Source of the DNA: an uncultured Bacilli bacterium | GTDB lineage: Bacteria > Bacillota_I > Bacilli_A > RF39 > UBA660 | Assembly: GCA_947629075.1 (NCBI GenBank) | Contig: CANRCI010000003.1 | Location: 1 to 33,186, forward strand | Length of the DNA: 33,186 bases | Direction: 5' to 3' | In this document: positions 18,407-27,691 of the stretch, in pieces | How the letters are laid out: each line of letters starts with the position of its first letter | Position numbering within the stretch: position 1 is the first letter of the stretch | Notes under the pieces: generated by a model | Told to the model about the DNA's origin: nothing | Database searches by the model: none | What the model saw: only the letters and a program-made list of their open reading frames with translations | Program-made: the position numbers and the translations under genes

Positions 18407-19474
18407 TTAAATTTTTTCATATGTTGCTATATACTTACCTGAAAGAACGCCTGAACCTAACTCATTTGAAACAGCTTTTCTTGAAGATATTAATTCCCAA
18501 CCTACAAATCTATAACCATATTTAGGGGCTGGAGCAGTTACTGTATAGCTAGTAATATCAGCACGTCTACCTATTAATAAAGTAGAAACTTGAGCACCTG
18601 TTCTAGAATTAGTAAATCCTTCACATTTGTTTAAATCACATTCTACTTCAACAAACCAAATGTGTCCACTATCACCACAGTAACTTTCTGTACAATGGAT
18701 TGGCAAACTTTTCTTTGTACTATAGAAATGGAATTCAACTTTTTTCTTTTCAGCTTCTTTTTTTATTTCTTCTTCTTGTTCTTTAGTCTTTTTGTTTATT
18801 TTATCTAAAAGTTCTGGATAATCATTAAGATCATACTTAGGTCCTTGTTCTTCTGATTCTTCTTTTGGCTTTGTAGTTGTATTATTTTTAGTACTAGCTT
18901 GTGATTTATTACTAGTTACATTTGAACTAGATTTAGTAGATTCAGATTCTTTGGTCGATTTAGTAGAAACTGTTTGATTTTGTTTATTTTCATTTTCTTT
19001 TACTTCAGCAGCTTTTTCTTCAATATTTTGTTTATTTTGTTCTTTTTCTTCTACTATTTTACTGGCTGTCTCTACTTTCTTTTCAGCTGATTTTTTTGCT
19101 TCTTCAGCTTTCTCGATTTTTGTTGTTGTAGCATCTATTTTTGCTTGTGCTATTTTTCTTTCTTCAGGTGTTTTGGCTTTCTTTAGTTCAAGGATAGCTT
19201 CTTCTTTCTCTTTAGATGCTTTACTAATCGTTTCTTCTGCTTTTGTTACTTCTTGTTCAGCCTTTTCTTTATCTTCTTTAGCTTCTTTTAATTCTTCTTC
19301 AGCTTGTTCCATTTCTTGATTTATATTTTTTGAATAAGAACTCTTTTGAGTAACTTTAGCAGTATTAATTAGTTGATTATCATACTTAATGTAATTTTTG
19401 GCTAAAACACCTGCACCAGTTACCGCACCAATTGATAGAAAACCTATCATCGTCTTAATTAAAATTTTATTCAT
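18407..19474 (-). CDS. Secreted/membrane-anchored coiled-coil protein with C-terminal Cys-containing domain
   Basis: 355 aa; N-terminal hydrophobic segment, long E/K/A coiled coil (residues ~50-155), S/T/K-rich linker, C-terminal CTESYCGDSGHIWFVEVECDLNKCEGF...YGYRFVGWELIS...GKYIATYEKI. Confidence 0.8.
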   Translation of the reverse strand: MNKILIKTMIGFLSIGAVTGAGVLAKNYIKYDNQLINTAKVTQKSSYSKNINQEMEQAEEELKEAKEDKEKAEQEVTKAEETISKASKEKEEAILELKKAKTPEERKIAQAKIDATTTKIEKAEEAKKSAEKKVETASKIVEEKEQNKQNIEEKAAEVKENENKQNQTVSTKSTKESESTKSSSNVTSNKSQASTKNNTTTKPKEESEEQGPKYDLNDYPELLDKINKKTKEQEEEIKKEAEKKKVEFHFYSTKKSLPIHCTESYCGDSGHIWFVEVECDLNKCEGFTNSRTGAQVSTLLIGRRADITSYTVTAPAPKYGYRFVGWELISSRKAVSNELGSGVLSGKYIATYEKI

Positions 19475-19535
19475 AATTAACCCTCCTTAATTATTATATG
19501 TTGCAGCAATAATGCTTTTCCCCGTTGTTGCCCAC

Positions 19536-19564
19536 ATTATACACCTTTTTTGATAAAAAGTAAA
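19536..19564 (-). promoter_or_regulatory. Sigma-A-type promoter for coiled-coil protein gene
   Basis: Minus strand TTTACT-17 nt-TATAAT followed by ~60-nt leader and AAGGAGGG RBS. Confidence 0.55.
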
Positions 19565-19674
19565 GAGGCTTTTGAATTATAATTACTTAAAGACTTAAAT
19601 GCAACTTTAAAATGATAAAACACACCGATTAACTTCAGTTTTTTAAGGTGATTTTAGAAAGAAAGATAAACAAC

Positions 19675-19733
19675 AAAAAAGTCCATAACTCAATGTTATG
19701 AACCTATATTTTTAAATCGCACGGTGCGACTTT
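19675..19733 (-). terminator. Two tandem hairpins downstream of tRNA-Leu
   Basis: TCGCAC-C-GTGCGA hairpin at 19717-19729 and CATAACATTGAGTTATGGACTTTTTT at 19675-19702 (minus strand). Confidence 0.6.
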
Positions 19734-19742
19734 CAAACTATA

Positions 19743-19828
19743 TGGTGCAGGAGATGGGACTTGAACCCACACGGTATTGCTACCAAAGGTGTTTGAGACC
19801 TTCGCGTCTACCATTCCGCCACTCCTGC
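19743..19828 (-). tRNA. tRNA-Leu (anticodon CAA), CCA encoded
   Basis: Minus: GCAGGAGTGGCGGAATGGTAGACGCGAAGGTCTCAAACACCTTTGGTAGCAATACCGTGTGGGTTCAAGTCCCATCTCCTGCACCA; anticodon stem AAGGT/ACCTT, loop CTCAAAC, class-II variable arm. Confidence 0.96.
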
Positions 19829-19874
19829 GTCGTAAAAGATTATATCACAAAACGATAATATTTTACAACATAAT

Positions 19875-20483
19875 TTAAATTATATCTAATTCTTCTGTTT
19901 CTTTGATGTCATCATGTATCTCTAAATTCTCTGTATATTTAGAATGATAAAGGTCAGTATCATCTTCATTTTCAACGATTTTTTCAAACTTTGGTAGATC
20001 ATCCTTACTAGCAAGTCCAAAGTAATCTAAAAATTCACTAGTCGTTTTATAGAGAATTGGTCTTCCTGGTAAATCACTTCGTCCACTCTCTTTTACTAAA
20101 CCCTTGGCAACTAGTTTTTTAATCATCTCACGAGATGACACTCCTCTTATCTCATCGACCATAAGTCTCGTCACTGGTTCGTTGTAAGCGATAATGGCAA
20201 GTGTCTCTAAAGCAGCTTGACTCAAGGTATTAGACTCTGGCGTTTCAATTAATTTCTGATAAAAATCTTTATGTTCTTTTTTAGTAGTAAGTTTAAATCT
20301 ATCACCTAAAAAATTAATTCTTATTCCATAGCTATCACTTTCATAACGTTCTTTCAGTGCTATTACTAATTGTTTAGCTTGATCGTTATCTATTTCTAAG
20401 ATCTCTTCTATTTGGTTGATAGTTAATCCTTCATCACCAACGACAAATAAAAGACCTTCTAATACTCCTTCTAAATTCATCAT
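19875..20483 (-). CDS. scpB: Segregation and condensation protein B
   Basis: 202 aa; LEGLLFVVGDEGLTINQIEEIL, ALETLAIIAYNEPVTRLMVDEIRGVSSREMIKKLVAKGLVKESGRSDLPGRPILYKTT. Confidence 0.96.
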   Translation of the reverse strand: MMNLEGVLEGLLFVVGDEGLTINQIEEILEIDNDQAKQLVIALKERYESDSYGIRINFLGDRFKLTTKKEHKDFYQKLIETPESNTLSQAALETLAIIAYNEPVTRLMVDEIRGVSSREMIKKLVAKGLVKESGRSDLPGRPILYKTTSEFLDYFGLASKDDLPKFEKIVENEDDTDLYHSKYTENLEIHDDIKETEELDII

Positions 20484-21193
20484 ATCGCCTCACAAACTAT
20501 ATCTTCAAAATTATTATCTTGATGAATGCTTATTTCTCTAGTTTTAGCCATTTCTAAAATAGCCAAAAAAGTTACAACTAAATATTCTCTTGTCATAACA
20601 TCAAAAAGTTCAAAGAATCTAACACGTTTCTTACTACTTATCAATTTCTTTATCGATTTTCTTCTCTCTTCGACAGTTATCTCACGCTTAGTTATTTTAG
20701 TATTTAATGGCCTATTCTGTTCTTGTCTCTTTAAGAATTTTTTAAAAGCATCAACTAAGTCATCTAATGAGACATCGGATGTATTGACAAATTTAATGTC
20801 CGGTTCTAACTCTTTTAGATTTTCTGGAGATTTAGTATAAATTAACATTCTCTCTTTTTCAAGTGATTTGAAATCTTCAGTCAAGTCTTTATAATGTTGA
20901 TATTCGATTAATCGGTTTACCAATTGTTCTCGAGGATCTTCTTCTGATTCCTCTTCTTCTTCATGTCTTGGAAGTAACATTTTAGATTTTAATTCGATCA
21001 ATTCACTGGCCATTACTAAGTATGAACTAGCTATATCTAAATTCATTTCTTTCATAGCGTTTATATAATCTAAGTATTGATTGGTTATCACTTCTATCTT
21101 TAAATCAAAGATATCCATTTTCGATTCTTTAATTAGATGAAGTAATAAATCTAATGGGCCCTCAAACTGGTCGATTTTTAATGTGTATTCCAT
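20480..21193 (-). CDS. scpA: Segregation and condensation protein A
   Basis: 237 aa; KIDQFEGPLDLLLHLIKESKMDIFDLKIEVITNQYLDYI, YLVMASELIELKSKMLLP; overlaps scpB by 4 bp. Confidence 0.96.
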   Translation of the reverse strand: MEYTLKIDQFEGPLDLLLHLIKESKMDIFDLKIEVITNQYLDYINAMKEMNLDIASSYLVMASELIELKSKMLLPRHEEEEESEEDPREQLVNRLIEYQHYKDLTEDFKSLEKERMLIYTKSPENLKELEPDIKFVNTSDVSLDDLVDAFKKFLKRQEQNRPLNTKITKREITVEERRKSIKKLISSKKRVRFFELFDVMTREYLVVTFLAILEMAKTREISIHQDNNFEDIVCEAI

Positions 21194-21279
21194 ATCATCA
21201 CTTCCATTATAATAATACCATAACTTTATTTGACAAGCAAAATATTAATCGGAATTTAAGTTTTGTTAGGAAAAAATAG

Positions 21280-21312
21280 CTAAACAAAAAAAGAAGCCAG
21301 ATAGCTTCTAAT
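21280..21312 (-). terminator. Terminator after spoVAE
   Basis: AGAAGCTATCTGGCTTCTTTTTTTG on minus strand. Confidence 0.75.
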
Positions 21313-21658
21313 TTTTTGGTCTAAATATAAGTGTAAAGATAAATGTAAAGAGAATAGCTGCCGTTATTCCACTTGCTGTTAGGTCGAACATTCCCATCAT
21401 GAGACCGATAAAACCGAACTCGTTAGCTTTAGCTAACGCCCCATGAATTAGGGAATGACCAAAACTTGTAATCGGTACTAAAGCTCCACCACCTACATAA
21501 GCGATAATGGTATCATACCAACTAAAGCAATCGAGAAAAGCTCCTAAAACGACAAACATACTAGTAATATGACCAGGAGTTAATTTGGTATTATCTAAAA
21601 TTATTTGACCCAACAGACATAGTGCACCGCTGAATAAAAATGAATATAGATATATCAC
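21308..21658 (-). CDS. spoVAE: Stage V sporulation protein AE (SpoVAEb-like)
   Basis: 116 aa hydrophobic; KLTPGHITSMFVVLGAFLDCFSWYDTI...VPITSFGHSLIHGALAKANEFGFIGLMMGMFDLTASGITAAI. Confidence 0.92.
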   Translation of the reverse strand: MIYLYSFLFSGALCLLGQIILDNTKLTPGHITSMFVVLGAFLDCFSWYDTIIAYVGGGALVPITSFGHSLIHGALAKANEFGFIGLMMGMFDLTASGITAAILFTFIFTLIFRPKN

Positions 21659-22650
21659 TATACCACCTCCAAACTAATCGCATGGGCAATTGAGTTTATC
21701 GGTTCGTGTTGGTAGACAAAAGTTGGGGAAAATAGTGCTCCGGTTGCTACAATCAATACTCTTTTTAACTGATGTCTTTCCATCAGAGGAAATATGTGTG
21801 AATAATTTACTAAAGCAGTACAAGCTGGACCACTTCCACCAGCCATTACTTCTTCTTGCATTTCTAAATCGTAAAGCATTGTACCAGTATCATCATAATT
21901 ATTACTGATATCTATTTTGTATTCACTGTGCAAGTAATCGATAAGTATTTCTTTACCATATCTTCCTAAATCACCAGTTAAAATCAAATCGTAATAAGAA
22001 GCATCTCTCTTTTTATCTTTTAAGTGTTGATAAATTGTATCTCCTGCTGCTACTGCCATAACAGCTCCCATATTAAAGGGATCAGTTTGATTCATATCCA
22101 TAACTTTACCAATTGTTGACGATTCAACTTTAATTTTACTTTTAGTCGAAGTTAGATAACAACTCGCCCCACCCGTTGCGGTAAAAGTAGCTGTCTTAGG
22201 TTTAGGAGCTCCATATTCAGTAGGATTTCTAAACTGTTTTTCACTAGACATGTTGTGAGAAGAAACTGACACGATACTATTTTTTATCTTACCACTATCT
22301 ATTAGAGATGATGCTAAAATCAATCCCTCAACACTAGTTGCACAAGCTGCATATATTCCTAGAAAAGGAAATTCATACTTTAATGCTGCATAACTAGATG
22401 AAGTAATCTGATTTAGAAGATCACCTGCTATAAACATATCAATGTTTTTCTTATCTTTATTGATTTTGTTTAATAAGATATCAATACTATCCTGCATAAG
22501 TTTAACTTCCGCTTTTTCCCAAGTCTTTTCACCATTATATAAATCTGTATAATAACGATCAAACTTACTACCTAGTGGTCCATCTTTTTCATATGGTCCT
22601 ACGACAGTTGAATAATTATTTATATACACATTATTATAATTAAAAGTCAT
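21658..22650 (-). CDS. spoVAD: Stage V sporulation protein AD
   Basis: 330 aa; thiolase-like; GPLGSKFDRYYTD, FIAGDLLNQITSSSYAALKYEFPFLGIYAACATSVEGL, GDLGRYGKEIL, GGSGPACTALV. Confidence 0.95.
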   Translation of the reverse strand: MTFNYNNVYINNYSTVVGPYEKDGPLGSKFDRYYTDLYNGEKTWEKAEVKLMQDSIDILLNKINKDKKNIDMFIAGDLLNQITSSSYAALKYEFPFLGIYAACATSVEGLILASSLIDSGKIKNSIVSVSSHNMSSEKQFRNPTEYGAPKPKTATFTATGGASCYLTSTKSKIKVESSTIGKVMDMNQTDPFNMGAVMAVAAGDTIYQHLKDKKRDASYYDLILTGDLGRYGKEILIDYLHSEYKIDISNNYDDTGTMLYDLEMQEEVMAGGSGPACTALVNYSHIFPLMERHQLKRVLIVATGALFSPTFVYQHEPINSIAHAISLEVV

Positions 22651-23093
22651 TATACCCCTCCTAATAACAAGTATCTAATCATCCCGAAGAACCATGCCGA
22701 AACTACACCATAGAGGATAACTGATCCAGCTAATTTAAATATATTACTTCCAATACCATATATTGGTCCTTCTTTTCTATATTCCATACCACTACTCATC
22801 ATCGAATGAGCGAATCCCGTAATAGGAATAATGAATCCACATTTACCGAATGATACCCATTTATCAAAGAAACCTAAAGCTGTAAACAGGCACGATACAA
22901 ATATTAGAGTTACACTCATAAAGACAGTTGCGTCTTTAGTTGATATATCGAATATATAAGTGTAAAACTCAATTAGGAGTTGTCCTAAAACGCCAATCAT
23001 TCCACCGATCACAAATGCTATAAAAGCATTTTTTAATCTGGGTTCTGTAGGTTTATGGCGATCAACAATTTTTTGATATTCTCTTTTTTCCAT
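22650..23093 (-). CDS. spoVAC: Stage V sporulation protein AC
   Basis: 147 aa; NAFIAFVIGGMIGVLGQLLIEFY, VSFGKCGFIIPITGFAHSMMSSGMEYRKEGPIYGIGSNIFKLAGSVILYG. Confidence 0.95.
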   Translation of the reverse strand: MEKREYQKIVDRHKPTEPRLKNAFIAFVIGGMIGVLGQLLIEFYTYIFDISTKDATVFMSVTLIFVSCLFTALGFFDKWVSFGKCGFIIPITGFAHSMMSSGMEYRKEGPIYGIGSNIFKLAGSVILYGVVSAWFFGMIRYLLLGGV

Positions 23094-23137
23094 ATTATCA
23101 CCACTAATATTGTGATAACTTTTCTATTTTTTATACA

Positions 23138-23797
23138 CTACGATAATAATTTATTTTTTATTTTGTTTTTTATTTTAGTTTCCCGTCTCGATACTTGAAC
23201 TTGATTGATATTTAATTTTTTACTGACTTCACTCTGACTTAAATCATCGTAATAGCGATATTTGATCAAATCTTGTTCTTCTTGTGGTAATGAATCAATT
23301 GCATCTTTTAACATTATTACTTCTTCGTCAAATCCTTTTTCTTCATATTTAATCGAGTCGTATAAATTCATCGTCTTATTTTCATCATCACTCAATTCGT
23401 AATCGAGACTTTTAACATAATCACTAGCTTTAATGGCATCATCAACTTCTTCAATACTTTTACCTAGAGCAAGAGCAATTTCCTCATTAGTTGGTTCACT
23501 CAAAAATTCCTGTTGCAGTTTCTCTTTCATCCTGCGAATATCTCTTCCCAGTTTCAAAGTATCTTTCCCAATCTTTAAAAGTCGGTTTTCCCGAACGTAT
23601 TTTAAGGCTTCACCCATTATGTACAATCTAGCAAAAGTAGAAAACTTGGTATTATATTCTTCTTTATAATTTTCTTTAGCTTTTAAAAGAGCCATGAGCC
23701 CTACTTGTACTAAATCTTCATAATCATTATTGTATGCATATTTATAGACAATACTTGATACATATTTTCGATAACTCTCTATTTCTTCGTTAGTCAT
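23138..23797 (-). CDS. sigF: Sporulation sigma factor, SigF/SigG-like
   Basis: 219 aa sigma-70 family; YEDLVQVGLMALLKAKENY...KFSTFARLYIMGEALKYVRENRLLKI (region 2), LPQEEQDLIKYRYYDDLSQSEVSKKLNINQVQVSRRETKI (region 4). Upstream of spoVAC as in the spoIIA-spoVA arrangement. Confidence 0.75.
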   Translation of the reverse strand: MTNEEIESYRKYVSSIVYKYAYNNDYEDLVQVGLMALLKAKENYKEEYNTKFSTFARLYIMGEALKYVRENRLLKIGKDTLKLGRDIRRMKEKLQQEFLSEPTNEEIALALGKSIEEVDDAIKASDYVKSLDYELSDDENKTMNLYDSIKYEEKGFDEEVIMLKDAIDSLPQEEQDLIKYRYYDDLSQSEVSKKLNINQVQVSRRETKIKNKIKNKLLS

Positions 23798-23805
23798 TTT
23801 CCCTC

Positions 23806-24000
23806 CTATATCAAATAGCTAAAATAATTACTATCTAATCCACTACAACAATTTCTATCGATAAATATTACATTGATACCACCAATTCTTACTACTTCTG
23901 TTAACGACTTTCTAATCTCTAAAAGATTATTCTTATTTACTCTTCCCTCTATCCTTAAAAACATTACCCCTTTCTTATACTCATATTCTAAATTTATCAT
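23806..24000 (-). CDS. Truncated STAS-domain protein, SpoIIAA-like (anti-anti-sigma)
   Basis: 64 aa from ATG at 24000 (AGGGACGTGGTTGTA-ATG): MINLEYEYKKGVMFLRIEGRVNKNNLLEIRKSLTEVVRIGGINVIFIDRNCCSGLDSNYFSYLI; aligns to the N-terminal half of SpoIIAA up to the phospho-Ser region, then stops. Confidence 0.6.
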   Translation of the reverse strand: MINLEYEYKKGVMFLRIEGRVNKNNLLEIRKSLTEVVRIGGINVIFIDRNCCSGLDSNYFSYLI

Positions 24001-24140
24001 TACAACCACGTCCCTAATATAAAATGTTAAAAAACTCTTTTATAGTTTTTCGACAAAAGAAATTAATTTTTTCTTTCGACAAAGTGTCTACCTATATTAT
24101 TACAATCGATAATTAAATTTACTCAAAAAAAAGAAATAAA

Positions 24141-26417
24141 TTATTTTTTATTTCTCTTTTTATTATTTCGTTTTTTACCGTTAGTTTTTTTCTTACCCGT
24201 CTTCTTTTTCTCAATTGTAAGTTCGCGGTAACTAGCAAAGATAATTAAGAATAGTCCTATTACTAATAAGAAAATAGATATTGGGGTTTTTTCTAACCAA
24301 TTATATATATTATATAGAATGTTAACTATTACTAAAGCAATACCTAGTAGGAATAGTTTGTCGTATTTTTTGTTTACAAAACCGAAGAAAGCTACTCCAA
24401 TCGATAGAACAATGGCATAAATAGATAAGTAAAGACTTTGATCAAACATGACAATTAATACGGAAATTAGTGAGCCTGCTACAGCAATATATTGACGATA
24501 GTCTTTGTTCTTGACAAATTTATTAATGACAAATGTTAGATATAAAACTAAAACGGAAAGGAAAAAAGTATTCCATATTTCTGAGTTATAAGCATCGATT
24601 AATGAATAGATAGGTATGGCGATTGCAACTAAAGTTATGTTTTTCTTAGTCTTATCGTCATCGTGATAAAAGACTGATATCATATATAACAATAGAGCAA
24701 TGACATTAGCAACGATATAATTATCATTAGTACTCTCAATGAAGTGTTGATCGATAGCATAACTTCCTAAATAAATCGTAAACAGTAAAATAGCAAAAGC
24801 CACATTAGTAAGTTTAGGATCATCTTTTTTATATATTCCTACTACGTAATAATAACCGATAATAGTTAATATAACTAATAGAATTGCATAAATATTTCCA
24901 AAAGTCGCTACTTTTATGACTGATATCAAAGCTAGAACCAAACTTATATATTTATACATATTGATAAGTTTTTTATTTTTAAATACGCCATAAAGAATAA
25001 CGCTGATTAAGAATAAGATACCGATTAACAATTCATAAAGATCAAATGCAAAATAATTATTGAAGAATAGTAAGAATCCTAAAACGAACATAAATACTTT
25101 AACAGGATGGATATAAGCTTCAAAAGCATACTCATCTAAAGATTCAAAACTCATACATGCCAGACACATAAACATCGATACTACTGAGATAATAATTGGT
25201 AACCAAGTAGGATTGTGTAGTGATAATATAAAAGCAAATAAAGTTAGTATGTCAGCTGTTATAAGTGATGACGTTATCAGTAATTTTCGCTTGTACAATA
25301 GTGCTACTAGATATACGAAAACAGCATAAACCGTTATTCCTAAAGCCCAAAGTTCAATCGAAAAGTTTAACGTTAAAAACAATGGTATGACAAACAAGAA
25401 AGACGCTAGTGGTGCAAAATAATTTAAATCACTATCTTCATTCTTTTTAACCCAACTGTATATCTCATAAACGAATAAAATGGTAAGTATTAATACAGAT
25501 AAATAGTTGTCAAAAAAGAATTGAAAAGTAACAAAACATAACATTGAAATAAGAGTTATTATCTTAGAGAAAGCATAGAGAATTTTACTTCTAAACTTCT
25601 CACTGTAATAAGTAAATTTACCAAGTAAAATAAACAATGGTGCAATGGTAAACAACGTATCTTCAACACTCAAAGCTAAAAAGCGATCCATTTGGAAAAT
25701 AGCAAGTAGTAATAATGTGTACAATATGTATAAAATGTTATCTTTTTCAAAATTGCAATAAGATATGAATGTTAAAAAAGCTGCTAAAAGATAGAAAGAA
25801 ACGTAATAAAAACTGCGACCAGCTCCTAAAAGAGAAAACCAATTGCCAAATATTCCGGCATATCCAGCTGATAGAAAAGCAAACAAGATAAAGATCATTC
25901 CTAATGTCCAAGATACATAAGCACTAGATTTAATTCCTACTCTATTTTTACTAAATCGATATATCGCAAACAGAATAATACTACCTAAAATAAAAATAAA
26001 TATTCGCGATAAATAGTTAACTCTAGCCCAAGACGATGTAGCAAATAAAAACCCAGCTACACTTATTAAAACAATTCCTAATTTTAAGAACATGTCCAAC
26101 TTCTTTATTTCAGGATCTACTTGTTCTTTTTTTACTTTCTTTTTCTTTTTTTCAATATCCGATACAGCCCAAACAGTTAAAATTGATCCCACAATATTAA
26201 AGAGCAACAATACAATAGCAACGCCATACAAAACATTTTCTTTTTTTATCAAAGTCGCATAATTTTCAGAACTAAAATATAATAAAAAGATTGAAACTCC
26301 CGATAAAACAATAGATGGAATAGATACTAAACCAAACAACCCGACTGAAATGAACAAAGCTAAGATGTTACTAATCAAAACAACATCTAGCTTGGACTTT
26401 ACGCTCACTATACTCAC
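24141..26417 (-). CDS. Large polytopic membrane protein (DUF2157/DUF2339-like)
   Basis: 758 aa, ~20 hydrophobic segments, basic C-terminal tail KKKTGKKKTNGKKRNNKKRNKK; MFLKLGIVLISVAGFLFATSSWARVNYLSRIFIF resembles DUF2157 core. Confidence 0.65.
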   Translation of the reverse strand: MSIVSVKSKLDVVLISNILALFISVGLFGLVSIPSIVLSGVSIFLLYFSSENYATLIKKENVLYGVAIVLLLFNIVGSILTVWAVSDIEKKKKKVKKEQVDPEIKKLDMFLKLGIVLISVAGFLFATSSWARVNYLSRIFIFILGSIILFAIYRFSKNRVGIKSSAYVSWTLGMIFILFAFLSAGYAGIFGNWFSLLGAGRSFYYVSFYLLAAFLTFISYCNFEKDNILYILYTLLLLAIFQMDRFLALSVEDTLFTIAPLFILLGKFTYYSEKFRSKILYAFSKIITLISMLCFVTFQFFFDNYLSVLILTILFVYEIYSWVKKNEDSDLNYFAPLASFLFVIPLFLTLNFSIELWALGITVYAVFVYLVALLYKRKLLITSSLITADILTLFAFILSLHNPTWLPIIISVVSMFMCLACMSFESLDEYAFEAYIHPVKVFMFVLGFLLFFNNYFAFDLYELLIGILFLISVILYGVFKNKKLINMYKYISLVLALISVIKVATFGNIYAILLVILTIIGYYYVVGIYKKDDPKLTNVAFAILLFTIYLGSYAIDQHFIESTNDNYIVANVIALLLYMISVFYHDDDKTKKNITLVAIAIPIYSLIDAYNSEIWNTFFLSVLVLYLTFVINKFVKNKDYRQYIAVAGSLISVLIVMFDQSLYLSIYAIVLSIGVAFFGFVNKKYDKLFLLGIALVIVNILYNIYNWLEKTPISIFLLVIGLFLIIFASYRELTIEKKKTGKKKTNGKKRNNKKRNKK

Positions 26418-26465
26418 CTCTATTATAATTTTAACATAAATGAGACAAATAAAAAAGATACTAAA

Positions 26466-27608
26466 TTAAAATGGATATAAAGTATCTTTTAACACTCTTA
26501 AAAACAGATTAAAAATATTTATTTTATTTACATCTTCTCTGGTGACAATGTTTATTTCATCCACTACTTCGTCATTTAATTTAATATACATTTTACCGAC
26601 AACATCACCTTTTTTTAATGGCAATTTGACTTCATTAATTTTTTTGTCCAAATCGTATTTTAAACTTTGTTCACTTATTTTTTTTAAAATGGTCGCATCT
26701 TTTTCAAGATAGAGATTGGTCTTTCTGGTATCACCTTTTTCGAATTGAATGGTATCGATTACTTCATCTTTCGATTTTAATAGATCAATTTGGTAATTAT
26801 TAAAACCATAATCTAAAAGAGCCATTGTCTCATTGTTTCGTACCTTTCCTTCTTTTTCTCCTAAAACAATGGCGATCAACCTAGTATCATTTCTTTTAGC
26901 AGTTACAGCCATACAATAACCAGCAGCGTCGGTAAATCCTGTCTTTAAGCCATCAGCTCCAGCATAAAATCTTATCAACTTATTGGTATTGACTAGCCAA
27001 AATTTGTTATTGGAATCTACTCTTAAGTAATCTTCATAAATAGAAGTATATTTTAGAACCGTTTCATGTTTTAACAATTCTCTAGCAATTACTGCCATAT
27101 CATAAGCAGTCGAATAATGTCCTTCTTCATCAAGACCAGTTGCATTTTTAAATACCGTATCTTTAAGTCCCAAATCCTTTACTTTTTTATTCATCATTTC
27201 GACGAACTTCTCTTCAGTTCCAGCAATTCTTTCAGCCATTGCTACTGTTGCATCATTGGCACTAGCCATAACAATACCTTTAAAAAGTTCTTCAACCGTC
27301 ATAACTTCACCAGTCTCTAAGTATATTTGACTACCACCCATACCAGATGCATTTTTAGACGCCGTTACTTTATCGCTCCAAGACAATTCACCAGCTTCGA
27401 TATATTCCAGAATTATTATTTGACCAACCATCTTAGTCATCGAAGCCACTGCCAATTTTTCATTGCGATTTTTTTCGTAAATTATTTTACCAGTTGACGC
27501 CTCCATAAGAAGAGAACTTTTAGCATTAGGAGTTGGATCTTCACTAGCGTAAACCCTTGGAATTAAAAGAAATAACGCCATCATTGCAATCAAAAACTTC
27601 TTTTTCAT
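26466..27608 (-). CDS. dacF: D-alanyl-D-alanine carboxypeptidase (peptidase S11, DacF-like)
   Basis: SxxK motif ASMTKM, SAND, KTG in GADGLKTGFTDAAGYCMAVTA; likely start MKKKFLIAMMALFLLIPRVYA at 27608. Confidence 0.88.
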   Translation of the reverse strand: MKKKFLIAMMALFLLIPRVYASEDPTPNAKSSLLMEASTGKIIYEKNRNEKLAVASMTKMVGQIIILEYIEAGELSWSDKVTASKNASGMGGSQIYLETGEVMTVEELFKGIVMASANDATVAMAERIAGTEEKFVEMMNKKVKDLGLKDTVFKNATGLDEEGHYSTAYDMAVIARELLKHETVLKYTSIYEDYLRVDSNNKFWLVNTNKLIRFYAGADGLKTGFTDAAGYCMAVTAKRNDTRLIAIVLGEKEGKVRNNETMALLDYGFNNYQIDLLKSKDEVIDTIQFEKGDTRKTNLYLEKDATILKKISEQSLKYDLDKKINEVKLPLKKGDVVGKMYIKLNDEVVDEINIVTREDVNKINIFNLFLRVLKDTLYPF

Positions 27609-27691
27609 CAATTCACCTCTCATTAATAAATATGTCAAAATATGTTTATATATTATCTTTTTTTGAGTATAATTATCTTGAGGTAGAGATA

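Noticed and set aside
20526-21908. Plus-strand ORFs 20526..20840 and 21690..21908
   Set aside because: Antisense to scpA and spoVAD respectively.
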